Of a stretch of 10,114 nt of DNA, positions 1 to 6,832 are shown one piece after another. The stretch is from contig JADGBB010000039.1 of the NCBI GenBank assembly GCA_015231715.1, positions 1 to 10,114 on the forward strand, written 5' to 3'. Every line of letters starts with the position of its first letter. Within the stretch, counting starts at the first letter, position 1. Made by a program: the position numbers and the translations under genes. Below the pieces are notes generated by a model. That model did no database searches. It was given only the letters and a program-made list of their open reading frames with translations, and was not told the origin of the DNA. The stretch is from Candidatus Omnitrophota bacterium. GTDB lineage: Bacteria; Omnitrophota; Koll11; Tantalellales; Tantalellaceae.

Positions 1-713
1 ATATAGCTTATCATAAAAATAAATATTCGCGAGGATATAGCAAGCTTATAGATCTTTTGGGACCCGATCATCACGGCTATATAAAAAGAATGAAAGCGGC
101 AGTGCAGGCAATGGGACATGAAGCTGCATCATTAGATATTCTTATAGTTCAGCTTGTTACCCTTATGCGCGGAGGGGAACCGGTAAGGATGTCTACCCGT
201 AAAGGTGAATTTATCACGCTAAGGGAAATAATTGATGAAATAGGGACAGATGTTGCCAGGTTTTTCTTTCTTATGAGAAAGCTGGACAGCCATTTGGATT
301 TTGATATAGAGCTGGCTAAAAAAGAATCTTCGGATAATCCTGTTTATTATATTCAATATGCTTATGCCAGAATATGCAGCATATGTAAAAAGACTGAAGA
401 CGGATCTTTGAATTTTGACATTGATAAAATAAACCTATCGTTGTTGAACACTGAAAAAGATAAAGACTTAATACGAAAAATAGGGGATTTTCCTACCGCT
501 GTACTTTTAACTGCTGAATTATTAGAGCCGTCAAGGCTCATAACATATCTGATTGAACTTGCCTCCACATTCCATTCCTTCTACGGCGAATGCCGAGTAA
601 TATCCGAAGACCAAGAACTATCGAATGCACGTGGCTTTCTCGTAGAATGCGTAAGAATAGTTCTAGCCAACGGCCTTAATCTACTAAATATAAGCCTTCC
701 AGAAAAGATGTAA
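1..713 (+). CDS. argS: Arginyl-tRNA synthetase, C-terminal part (5' end outside window)
   Basis: Class I aminoacyl-tRNA synthetase that charges tRNA-Arg with arginine in the cytoplasm. The reading frame is open from base 3, so the gene starts before the window; 236 residues are visible, somewhat under half of a usual ArgRS of about 550-580. The fragment begins in the catalytic domain, with GPDHHGY followed by IKRMKAAVQAMG, then VRMSTRKGEF, the ArgRS form of the KMSKS loop. Next comes the anticodon-binding DALR domain, entered through RFFFLMRKLDSHLDFD and NPVYYIQYAYARICSI, ending in the typical NGLNLLNISLPEKM tail. It converges on the hydrogenase genes and is probably unrelated to them in function. 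No simple terminator follows the stop at 711-713; the repeats downstream may serve. From about base 555 the codons become richer in C-ending forms than the preceding 250 bases. Confidence 0.96.
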   Translation, partial: IAYHKNKYSRGYSKLIDLLGPDHHGYIKRMKAAVQAMGHEAASLDILIVQLVTLMRGGEPVRMSTRKGEFITLREIIDEIGTDVARFFFLMRKLDSHLDFDIELAKKESSDNPVYYIQYAYARICSICKKTEDGSLNFDIDKINLSLLNTEKDKDLIRKIGDFPTAVLLTAELLEPSRLITYLIELASTFHSFYGECRVISEDQELSNARGFLVECVRIVLANGLNLLNISLPEKM

Positions 714-724
714 ATCACACACAA

Positions 725-900
725 GTACGGATGAGGCAGGTATTCCTTTTTCCTGACACAGGGGTTAAACAACGGCATTTTTCAGATCTTTTTTTGACCC
801 CGCTAACTCATTACGCACGGATGAGGCAGTTAGTACATTTTCTGACACGGGAGCTAAACAACGGCATTTTTCAATCCTTTTTTAACCCTGATGACTCATG
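725..900 (+). repeat. Two tandem degenerate units of about 90 bp
   Basis: Two direct copies of one unit begin with ACGGATGAGGCAG at 727-739 and 817-829 (period 90). They share a second identical block, TAAACAACGGCATTTTTCA, at 766-784 and 855-873 (period 89). Between these blocks the units have diverged, though both keep CTGACAC and a T-rich stretch after the second block. The second unit also forms the left arm of the palindromic element at 819-1023. No protein is recognisable in any frame. It is most likely a non-coding dispersed repeat or the relic of a mobile element; I cannot name the family. Confidence 0.8.
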
Positions 901-1023
901 CATTCTCCAAGCAGCTTCGCTGCTTTTCGAAGCAATCGACATCAGGACTGGTAATTGTTAAAAAAGAATTGAAAAATGCCTATAGCTCCCTAATCATCAG
1001 AAAATGTACTAACTGCCTCATCC
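819..1023. repeat. 205-bp palindromic element with 27-bp perfect inverted ends
   Basis: Bases 819-845 and 997-1023 are exact reverse complements over 27 bases, starting GGATGAGGCAG. Further inside, the arms remain similar: GGAGCTA, then GGCATTTTTCAAT, then CTTTTTTAA occur in the same order in both arms, separated by small insertions. The centre (about 898-940) contains a perfect 7-bp hairpin at 909-925, AAGCAGC-TTC-GCTGCTT, and an overlapping GCTT-TTCG-AAGC at 922-933. The whole could fold into one long cruciform or RNA hairpin. No transposase is encoded and no clear target-site duplication is visible, so it resembles a MITE or REP-type element moved in trans. It could also terminate transcription from argS. 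Confidence 0.75.
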
Positions 1024-1075
1024 TAGCTCGTTATGAAGTATTAAAAGACAAACGGACGAACGGTCGACGAGTACT

Positions 1076-1172
1076 AAAAAATTTTTGGGTGACATGGTGG
1101 AAACTTTGTGTGTATTTTTTAAAATACACACAAAGTTGGAACGATGGCAGGACCCGAAAATTTTTCGGTACG
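1076..1172 (+). repeat. Dispersed hairpin repeat, copy 1
   Basis: Its core is a perfect 17-bp inverted repeat (1102-1118 pairing with 1121-1137, two-base TT centre). A weaker outer stem encloses it, AAATTTTTGGGT near 1079-1090 against ACCCGAAAATTTTT near 1152-1165. The same element recurs in the opposite orientation at 7871-7999. The shared parts include an exact 34-base match (1126-1159 here) and an exact 22-base match (1092-1113 here). Small frames through it are low-complexity readings of the repeat, not genes. It lies just beyond the end of the maturation protease gene, where the stem may stop transcription in either direction. Confidence 0.85.
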
Positions 1173-1214
1173 TAATCTAAATGTGCATTTAATTTTTGGA
1201 TTTGGTGGTATATG

Positions 1215-1712
1215 CTAAATACAAAATTCGTTTAAAAGTATTTTTATTTTTGTAATTATTTCGGGGATTTTTTTTGTGATAAGAGAAGACATTTCTAAAG
1301 AAAAATCTACGGATCTCGGCTGGATACCAATTAGTTTGATATTTTTCATAGGTATATCAAGATTTCTAGCTAAAAGAAGTGTTTCTTTTAATGACATGCC
1401 GTGAGTAGAATTAGTACTAAAAGCATCTGAAAGAACTATCTCTCCGGCTCCAAACACCCTAATCTCTCCGGGAGATAAAGACATTTCAGCAGCATCTATG
1501 ATAATTATTTTATCATATCCGGGAAATATCTTTATTAGATCAAGCCCTGAAATGTCACCTGCATGAAGCGTAATATTAACACCCTCTAAAGATCTGCCTA
1601 TACCATAATCTTTTTCAAGTGATTCAACAACACGAATACCGACAGCGTCATCGCATTTTAGGATGGAACCTACGCCGACAATTAATATATTTTTATTTTG
1701 GTTTATTTCCAT
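1215..1712 (-). CDS. [NiFe]-hydrogenase maturation protease (HyaD/HybD/HycI family)
   Basis: Endopeptidase that removes the short C-terminal tail of the NiFe large subunit once nickel is in place, closing the active site. At 165 residues it is of normal family length. Visible motifs: the N-terminal GVGSILKCDDAVG (usual form G-x-GN-x4-DD-G-x-G), with Asp21 and Asp22 covering the first metal ligand; IIIDAAE with Asp73; STHGMSLKE with His104; and the GIQPRSVDFSLEMS segment typical of enzymes acting on group 3 hydrogenases. Its expected substrate is HydA, the adjacent gene upstream, whose tail after His439 is seven residues. The ATG at 1710-1712 has only a weak AGG upstream, unlike the strong ribosome sites of the genes before it, and a terminator-like hairpin separates it from hydA. 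It may therefore be expressed at a lower level or independently. The stop is TAG at 1215-1217. Confidence 0.93.
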   Translation of the reverse strand: MEINQNKNILIVGVGSILKCDDAVGIRVVESLEKDYGIGRSLEGVNITLHAGDISGLDLIKIFPGYDKIIIIDAAEMSLSPGEIRVFGAGEIVLSDAFSTNSTHGMSLKETLLLARNLDIPMKNIKLIGIQPRSVDFSLEMSSLITKKIPEIITKIKILLNEFCI

Positions 1713-1744
1713 AATCGTTGATGCCTAGAGTCAGAGTATAGATT

Positions 1745-1794
1745 TAAAAAATAGCGTGGAGTCTAGAGTTTTGCACTCTGCTCTCCACGCTATC
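1745..1794 (-). terminator. Rho-independent terminator-like hairpin between hydA and the protease gene
   Basis: An 11-bp perfect stem pairs ATAGCGTGGAG (1751-1761) with CTCCACGCTAT (1783-1793). After a 3x3 internal loop comes an inner stem, AGAGT (1765-1769) with ACTCT (1775-1779), and a five-base loop. Read on the - strand, the hairpin is followed by a run of six T (1751-1746), the standard arrangement. It lies just after the hydA stop, so most transcripts of the hyp-hyd operon probably end or pause here, with read-through or a separate start serving the protease gene. Confidence 0.78.
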
Positions 1795-1800
1795 TTTATA

Positions 1801-3141
1801 TTAAACAAATTTCACATCAAGCATATGGCATGAACATGATATACATGGATCATATGCCCTTACAAGCATCTCTGCAAGCAATGTTATCTCTTCTTTCGTT
1901 TTATCGATAACTTCAGGGACAAGTTTTTTCATATCAAGATCAATATTTGCCAGATTTTGGTTTGTAGGAATTACGCAATTAGCGTTAGTTACAGTTCCTT
2001 TTGCATTTATTGTATATTCATGGACCAATAAACCTCTTGGAACTTCAACTAAACCTACACCTGTGCCAGGTGTTACTTTAAGAACCGCAAGTTCATCTTT
2101 AGTCGGCCAAGAAGTAACTACATCTTTATAATCCACACCGTTCTTTAAGAAATGATCTACAATTCTTATCGAATCATATGTACAATGCGCTATTTCAATA
2201 AGCTGAGCGACGGTATTCATATACGGATTATAACAAGGAGTCTTAAAACCGACAGCCTTAGCAACACCTTTAGCCTGATCATTTAGTTTATCGTAGTTGA
2301 TATTAATTCTGGCTAAAGCACCTACCATATAAGAAGCTCTCTTGTTATTCGAGTGTTTACTTGTAGAATGCGCTACATGATACTCATGTATAATCTCTTT
2401 GTAATTTTTCGGAGAGATAGTTCCTTTTATATCAGTTGTTGCGATATCACCTTCATAAAAAGCATATTCTGTAGGATGTGTAAGAGCCACATATTCTGTT
2501 TCTCTTTCAAATGCAGGCAATGATAATGTTTTGAATATTTCAACTGTAGCATTAAGGTCATCTACCTGGCTTAAAAATATACTTTTAATTGTTTCAAGTT
2601 CTTTTTTTGTCGGCAGCTTTGTCCATCCTCTGGGGCATAGAGTTATAGGATGTGTGTGCCTTCCGGCCAATATATCGCACATGTCGCTATATTGTTTTTT
2701 CATCCTAAGAGCTCTTAAAACAACTTCTTTATGCGTTGCCACAAGAGGAACAACACTTTTCACACCTAATGCGTCAGGCGCTACAAGAAAGTATGCATGC
2801 AGCAAATGGCTGTCCAGTGTTTCCAAATGAAGAAGAAGTTTTCTGAACAATTTCGTCTGTTCGCTTACCTTGTATCCGATAGCGTCTTCAACCGCTTTAA
2901 CAGAAGACATACAATGCCCTGTTGAACATATACCGCAAATACGCGAAGTTATATGCTGAACCTCGAACATAGATCTATCTCTAACCATGGCTTCAAAAAA
3001 CCTCGGAGCTTCGACTATATCAAGCTGACATTTTTCAAGTTTGCCTTCTTTGATATTAATTACGATATTGCCGTGTCCTTCAACCCTGGTCAGGTACTCA
3101 ACATTAATATTAAGATCTTTTTTTGATAATGTATCAGACAT
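1801..3141 (-). CDS. hydA: Group 3b [NiFe]-hydrogenase (sulfhydrogenase) large subunit alpha
   Basis: Catalytic subunit carrying the NiFe(CN)2CO centre, where H2 is split or formed; cytoplasmic, with no signal peptide. At 446 residues it is close in length to the Pyrococcus sulfhydrogenase alpha subunit. The N-terminal L1 motif is RICGICSTGH (Arg67, Cys69, Cys72, His76). The C-terminal L2 motif is DPCISCSCH (Cys433, Cys436, His439), followed by a seven-residue tail, MLDVKFV, that the maturation protease should remove. All four nickel-binding cysteines are present. An additional Cys438 lies inside the L2 motif. The start at 3139-3141 overlaps the end of hydD by 8 bases and has a GGAG ribosome site upstream. 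Gene order hydB-hydG-hydD-hydA matches the archaeal hydBGDA operon, which supports group 3b over F420- or methyl viologen-reducing relatives. Whether it also reduces sulfur cannot be told from sequence. Confidence 0.96.
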   Translation of the reverse strand: MSDTLSKKDLNINVEYLTRVEGHGNIVINIKEGKLEKCQLDIVEAPRFFEAMVRDRSMFEVQHITSRICGICSTGHCMSSVKAVEDAIGYKVSEQTKLFRKLLLHLETLDSHLLHAYFLVAPDALGVKSVVPLVATHKEVVLRALRMKKQYSDMCDILAGRHTHPITLCPRGWTKLPTKKELETIKSIFLSQVDDLNATVEIFKTLSLPAFERETEYVALTHPTEYAFYEGDIATTDIKGTISPKNYKEIIHEYHVAHSTSKHSNNKRASYMVGALARININYDKLNDQAKGVAKAVGFKTPCYNPYMNTVAQLIEIAHCTYDSIRIVDHFLKNGVDYKDVVTSWPTKDELAVLKVTPGTGVGLVEVPRGLLVHEYTINAKGTVTNANCVIPTNQNLANIDLDMKKLVPEVIDKTKEEITLLAEMLVRAYDPCISCSCHMLDVKFV

Positions 3142-3892
3142 TTTTCTCCGCCTCCATTCTACACTTATTATAAAGATCGAACTTCTGTAATAGTTCGTCC
3201 ACAGTGTATCCGTTGTTTTTTAATATATCTATCTGTCCGTCCTTGTGCGGATTGGATATCATTCCTCGGCAACCGTAACATGTATTACCGTAACTTGTAC
3301 ACCAAGCGCCGCAGCCGGCTCTCGTGATCGGCCCCATACAAACCTGGCCTTTTTCATACAAACATACATTCTCTTTCAGCTTACATTCAACGCATACAGC
3401 ATGATCAGGAGGTGTATACCCCTTACCTAAAAGTATACCTTTCAAAGCTTCAACTGTTTCGTCGTTGTTTGTAGGACAGCCGTGTATGTAATAATCAACT
3501 TTAACAACTTCATGCACCGGTTTTGGGCAGCCTGCTTCTAACGGGAATTCTCTTCCTTTATAAACTATTTCTTTAGCTTCATCTCCGGTATATTTGCGTC
3601 TTATACCGTTAACTCCGCCTGTACAGGCGCAAGCTCCGTATGCTATTATTATCTTCGCATTTTCACGTATCTTTTTTAGTCGTTCTTCGTCATGTTTTCT
3701 TGTGATCGAACCTTCGATAAAAGCGATATCATAATCATCGCTTCTTTCGCTCATGGCTTCTCTGAAATTAACTATATCACAATGCGCAAGAACACCAAGA
3801 AAAGCTTCGTTGAGATAAGTCAACTGCAGCTGACAGCCTTCGCAGTCAGCAAAATCAAAAAACGCTATTTTAACTTTCTTTTTATCGCTCAT
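3134..3892 (-). CDS. hydD: Group 3b [NiFe]-hydrogenase small subunit delta (Fe-S)
   Basis: Carries electrons between the NiFe site in HydA and the HydB/HydG electron-transfer subunits. It has 252 residues, with no Tat signal and no membrane anchor, which fits a soluble cytoplasmic enzyme. Ligands for the proximal 4Fe-4S cluster are seen in order: DCEGC (Cys17, Cys20), GACACTGG (Cys88) and HGCP (Cys139). The C-terminal half has further cysteines at 167, 170, 177, 185, 194, 198, 205 and 208, in the CVEC-KLKENVC-MGP-GCGAWC-CYGC pattern that binds the medial and distal 4Fe-4S clusters in group 3 small subunits. It overlaps hydG by 4 bases (ATGA) and hydA by 8. A strong GGAGGAAG ribosome site precedes the ATG. 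Confidence 0.95.
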   Translation of the reverse strand: MSDKKKVKIAFFDFADCEGCQLQLTYLNEAFLGVLAHCDIVNFREAMSERSDDYDIAFIEGSITRKHDEERLKKIRENAKIIIAYGACACTGGVNGIRRKYTGDEAKEIVYKGREFPLEAGCPKPVHEVVKVDYYIHGCPTNNDETVEALKGILLGKGYTPPDHAVCVECKLKENVCLYEKGQVCMGPITRAGCGAWCTSYGNTCYGCRGMISNPHKDGQIDILKNNGYTVDELLQKFDLYNKCRMEAEKNV

Positions 3893-4749
3893 AGTGCTTC
3901 CTCCAATCCTTTGATCTCTTCATATGTAAATGTTGGTCCGTCTTTACATACATACTGATCGTTCATCTGACAATGTCCGCATTTACCTAAACCGCATTTC
4001 ATCTTTCTTTCAAGTGAAAGAATAATATGGCTTTCCGGTAACCCTTTCTTTAAAAGTTCTCTTATAACGAACTTGTACATGATCGGAGGCCCTACAACGA
4101 CAGCATAAGTACGTTTTATGTCTATATCAACTCCGGGTATAAGTGTAGTTATTACACCGACATTCCCTCCCCACTCTGGACCAGCTTTATCTACGGTACA
4201 GGCATAATTAATATCAGTCATCCTGTTCCATGTATCAATTTCCTCGGAAAAAAGTCTGTCTTTAGGTTCTTTGCAGCCCAAAAGAATATTTACATCGCCA
4301 AAATCTCTTCTTTTATGGATAACGAACCATATTAGAGACCTTAGAGGAACTATACCCAAACCGCCTGCTACAAAAAGAAGATCATTACCTTTCATATCAT
4401 CTATAGGAAAAGGTCTTCCAAAAGGCCCCCTTACTCCGACTTTATCGCCTGCTTCAAGTTTATGCATGGCATTTGTGAACATCCCCACATTTCTCACGCA
4501 AACTTCGAATCTTGTATTGTTATTATTTGTCGGTGAAGATGAGATCGATATAGGAGCTTCTCCGATCCCAAGCATGCTGAACTGAACGAACTGGCCCGGA
4601 AGATATTTAAACTCTTTGCCTAGTTCGATCTCAAAAAACTTTTCTTTTTCAGTCATCTTTTTAGTACGAATAATCGTACCTTCCATCGGCGAATACAACG
4701 GCTCTACAGCCACTGTTTCTTTTTTGGCATTTGATCCGCAATTACACAT
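3889..4749 (-). CDS. hydG: Group 3b hydrogenase subunit gamma, FAD/NAD(P)-binding with [2Fe-2S]
   Basis: Diaphorase subunit that exchanges electrons with NAD(P)(H). It has 286 residues and a ferredoxin-NADP reductase fold related to the PyrK-type electron-transfer subunit of dihydroorotate dehydrogenase. In order: a beta-barrel FAD domain with PGQFVQFS (51-58) and APISISSSP (65-73); GVRGPFGRPFPI (105-116); a pyridine-nucleotide domain with FVAGGLGIVPLRSL (126-139) and VVGPPIMYKFV (218-228); and a C-terminal [2Fe-2S] loop with Cys252, Cys257, Cys260 and Cys268. NADP preference is known for characterised relatives but is not readable here with certainty. The start overlaps hydB by 8 bases and has a GGAGAA ribosome site. 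This is not the radical SAM protein also called HydG in [FeFe]-hydrogenase maturation. Confidence 0.94.
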   Translation of the reverse strand: MCNCGSNAKKETVAVEPLYSPMEGTIIRTKKMTEKEKFFEIELGKEFKYLPGQFVQFSMLGIGEAPISISSSPTNNNNTRFEVCVRNVGMFTNAMHKLEAGDKVGVRGPFGRPFPIDDMKGNDLLFVAGGLGIVPLRSLIWFVIHKRRDFGDVNILLGCKEPKDRLFSEEIDTWNRMTDINYACTVDKAGPEWGGNVGVITTLIPGVDIDIKRTYAVVVGPPIMYKFVIRELLKKGLPESHIILSLERKMKCGLGKCGHCQMNDQYVCKDGPTFTYEEIKGLEEAL

Positions 4750-5779
4750 TATCGTTCTCCTTTTTAAGTGAATTTAATGTTTCTTTAAGTTTTATGCCGG
4801 CAACACAGGCTCTTGTACATCTTCCGCAGCCTGTACAGAAATATTTATTGAATTTTTTCACTGAATAATCGAATTTTCTGTAGTATCTATGTCTTTGTCT
4901 TGAAAGTCTTTCTTCTCTAAAACTTTCTCCTCCTGCTACTAGCGCGAATTCTTCAAGCTGGCATGAATCCCAGTTCCTTGTTCTTTCTCCGCCTGAAATG
5001 TCCAGCTTAACGGTATCTTTAATGTCGAAACAATAACATGTCGGACAAACGGCTGTACAGTTTCCACAAGAAACACATTTTTTTGCTACTTCTTCCCATA
5101 CTGAACTTTCATATGATCCGGCAAAAACTTTACTAAGGTCCTTATATTCAATATCTATGTCATTAGAAAAGTTCTTGATCTTGTTTTCTCTGAGTTTTCT
5201 GAGCTCGCTTTTTGCGGTTTCATCACCGTTTTTAACAAGTGAACTTGTTCCGACTAATTTTTCACCTATATCAGAATTGACATGAATTATATATTTATCT
5301 CCTGCATCCGTTAGCATAGCATCGTATCCGGCTTTAGGAACATGCGTATCCATACTAATGCAGCTGGCATGTTCATCACAGGCTTTATTACACTCAATAC
5401 CAAAAACTACTATGCTCTTTTTCCTTTTCACATAGTAAGGATCTGCAGGATCCGCATGAAAAACAGCGTCCAAACATTCAAGACCCTCTATATCGCAAGT
5501 ATGCGCACCGAATATCAAAGTAGGCTGTACCTCTACGGATGTTTCAGACATTTTTATGTCACCCATATTGAACGAACCTAATTTTTCTTTTTGCGGGAAA
5601 AAATATTTTTTTGGAGGCAAAATTGTAGGGAGATATTCTAAAGTTACATTTTCAGCATTACATACATCCGCGAACACGAACTGATTTTCTTTTTTGACCG
5701 GAGCGACAACTCGGTATTTTTTACCTAACTCTTCGATAAATTTCCCTAAATCCCTTTTTTCAAGATACACATATCTCAT
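4742..5779 (-). CDS. hydB: Group 3b hydrogenase subunit beta, 4Fe-4S electron-transfer protein
   Basis: Iron-sulfur subunit thought to pass electrons within the soluble hydrogenase. It has 345 residues and resembles the beta subunits of sulfhydrogenase and anaerobic sulfite reductase subunit A. An N-terminal domain with GAHTCDIEGL (91-100) and several cysteines (130, 134, 140) leads to two C-terminal ferredoxin-like motifs. The first is CVSCGNCTAVCPTCYC (Cys235, 238, 241, 245, then 248 and 250). The second is CTGCGRCTRAC (Cys315, 318, 321, 325), in which the usual proline after the last cysteine is replaced by valine. It overlaps hypB by 4 bases (ATGA), has an AAGGAG site 8 bases before the ATG, and is the first structural gene after the hyp genes. 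Confidence 0.93.
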   Translation of the reverse strand: MRYVYLEKRDLGKFIEELGKKYRVVAPVKKENQFVFADVCNAENVTLEYLPTILPPKKYFFPQKEKLGSFNMGDIKMSETSVEVQPTLIFGAHTCDIEGLECLDAVFHADPADPYYVKRKKSIVVFGIECNKACDEHASCISMDTHVPKAGYDAMLTDAGDKYIIHVNSDIGEKLVGTSSLVKNGDETAKSELRKLRENKIKNFSNDIDIEYKDLSKVFAGSYESSVWEEVAKKCVSCGNCTAVCPTCYCFDIKDTVKLDISGGERTRNWDSCQLEEFALVAGGESFREERLSRQRHRYYRKFDYSVKKFNKYFCTGCGRCTRACVAGIKLKETLNSLKKENDNV

Positions 5780-6447
5780 CTCGGCGTCTCCTTCTTTTCA
5801 TTAGTTTTTTCTTTGATCCAACCGGCTAGTTCTTCAAGTCCAAGACCGGTTTTGCAGGAAGTCTCCACAATCTTCATATTCGGATTCAGTTTTTTAATAC
5901 TTGTACGGAAAAAATCAATATTGAAATCAGTATAAGGCAATAAATCAATTTTGTTAATTATACCATATATACTCTCTTTGACAAGCAAAGGATACTTAAT
6001 AGGCTTATCTTCCCCCTCAGCTGTCGAAAAAACTGCTATTTTATGATCTTCTCCTATGTCAAATTCAGCCGGACAAACTAAATTGCCTACATTCTCGACA
6101 ATAATGAGGTCAAGTTTATCAAAATCCATTCCCTCTAAGGATTTAGCAACTAATTGCGCATCGATGTGGCAGGAATTTCCGGTATTTATTTGTACAACTT
6201 CAATATCAAGAGCATTAAGACGCTCGGCATCTCTTGAGGTAAAACAGTCACCGGCAACAATCGCCGCATTAACATCCATTTTTTTTAACATAGGTCCGAT
6301 CTTTTCAAGTAAACTTGTTTTCCCGGAACCTGGCGATGATATCATATTGAGCATAAGAACATTATGTTCTTTCATTTTTTTTCGTATATCATCTGCTACA
6401 TTATCATTAGCCTTGATAATATCCTCTTTAATAACTTTAAATGCCAT
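5776..6447 (-). CDS. hypB: Hydrogenase nickel incorporation GTPase HypB
   Basis: GTPase that works with HypA to deliver nickel to the large-subunit precursor. It has 223 residues. The P-loop is SSPGSGKT (37-44), followed by GDCFTSRDAERL (66-77). The metal-binding G-domain segment is NSCHIDA (Cys93, His94), followed by ENVGNLVCPAEFD (Cys125). NKIDLLPY (165-172) gives the guanine-specificity motif NKID. The N-terminus lacks both the His-rich stretch and the CxxCGC nickel site found in some HypB proteins, so it is the minimal form. An AAGGAG ribosome site lies just before the ATG. It starts 25 bases after the hypA stop and overlaps hydB by 4 bases, so maturation and structural genes are translationally coupled. 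Confidence 0.96.
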   Translation of the reverse strand: MAFKVIKEDIIKANDNVADDIRKKMKEHNVLMLNMISSPGSGKTSLLEKIGPMLKKMDVNAAIVAGDCFTSRDAERLNALDIEVVQINTGNSCHIDAQLVAKSLEGMDFDKLDLIIVENVGNLVCPAEFDIGEDHKIAVFSTAEGEDKPIKYPLLVKESIYGIINKIDLLPYTDFNIDFFRTSIKKLNPNMKIVETSCKTGLGLEELAGWIKEKTNEKKETPR

Positions 6448-6472
6448 TTTTTCTCCTTTTACGTTTCGAATA

Positions 6473-6823
6473 TCAATATTCTATACTGCTGATCACAAAT
6501 TCGTTTCCTGAATTAACATATAATTCATCGCTTCCGCAAAACTCACATTTTTCACTCATTATTTCTTTTTCATCATCTAAAGATGTTTCCTTTGTACATT
6601 TTTTGCATTTCATTTTTAACGGCAGAACTTTCATACAAAGGACAGTATGTTTTAATTTTTCGCTTTTTTTTGCTGTATCAAAAGCTGTTTGCATTAGATC
6701 GGGAACAATGTACTGCATTCGTCCTACTTCCAAATGGATTTTTTTTACGGATATTATCTCTGGAGAAGTTATTTCTCTTTCAAGTATTTTAAGCATATTA
6801 TTGACCAAACTCATCTCGTGCAT
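6473..6823 (-). CDS. hypA: Hydrogenase nickel metallochaperone HypA
   Basis: Nickel chaperone that partners HypB in loading Ni into the hydrogenase large subunit. The start is placed at the ATG at 6821-6823, giving 116 residues beginning MHEMSLVNNML. The family needs His2 next to the initiator Met to bind nickel, and a GAGGAAAG ribosome site sits directly upstream. An in-frame ATG at 6854-6856 would add 11 residues, bury that His2 and overlap hypE, so I reject it. The C-terminal half carries the structural zinc site, CKKC (Cys73, Cys76) and CEFC (Cys93, Cys96). The gene begins seven bases after the hypE stop. Confidence 0.95.
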   Translation of the reverse strand: MHEMSLVNNMLKILEREITSPEIISVKKIHLEVGRMQYIVPDLMQTAFDTAKKSEKLKHTVLCMKVLPLKMKCKKCTKETSLDDEKEIMSEKCEFCGSDELYVNSGNEFVISSIEY

Positions 6824-6824
6824 G

Positions 6825-6832
6825 CTTTCCTC
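6825..6832 (-). promoter_or_regulatory. Ribosome binding site that fixes the hypA start
   Basis: On the - strand, GAGGAAAG ends one base before the ATG at 6823 and overlaps the TGA stop of hypE. It supports the internal start (MHEMS) and suggests that hypE and hypA are translated in a coupled way. Confidence 0.6.

Noticed and set aside
731..961. A 76-codon + strand frame after argS
   Set aside because: It is a translation of the tandem repeat, repeating its own sequence about every 30 residues, with no ribosome site and no family likeness.
725..1172. CRISPR array or integron attC sites
   Set aside because: Repeat units are too long, few and diverged for CRISPR and have no spacers of constant size. 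No paired RYYYAAC/GTTRRRY core sites were found, and there is no cas or integrase gene.
891..1175. A 94-codon + strand frame
   Set aside because: It runs through the palindromic element and copy 1 of the dispersed repeat; a similar peptide appears from copy 2, as expected for translated repeat DNA.
1178..1191. Small palindrome TAAATG-TG-CATTTA after the protease gene
   Set aside because: It is only six AT-rich pairs with a two-base loop, expected by chance in such AT-rich DNA.
1735..1763. Promoter for the protease gene (TATACT at 1735-1740, - strand)
   Set aside because: The -10 match is good, but the expected -35 position falls inside the terminator stem with no TTGACA-like sequence, so it is not listed as a feature.
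3889..4749. hydG read as the [FeFe]-hydrogenase maturase HydG
   Set aside because: The protein has flavin/NAD(P)-binding and [2Fe-2S] motifs and no radical SAM CxxxCxxC motif. The shared symbol is coincidental.
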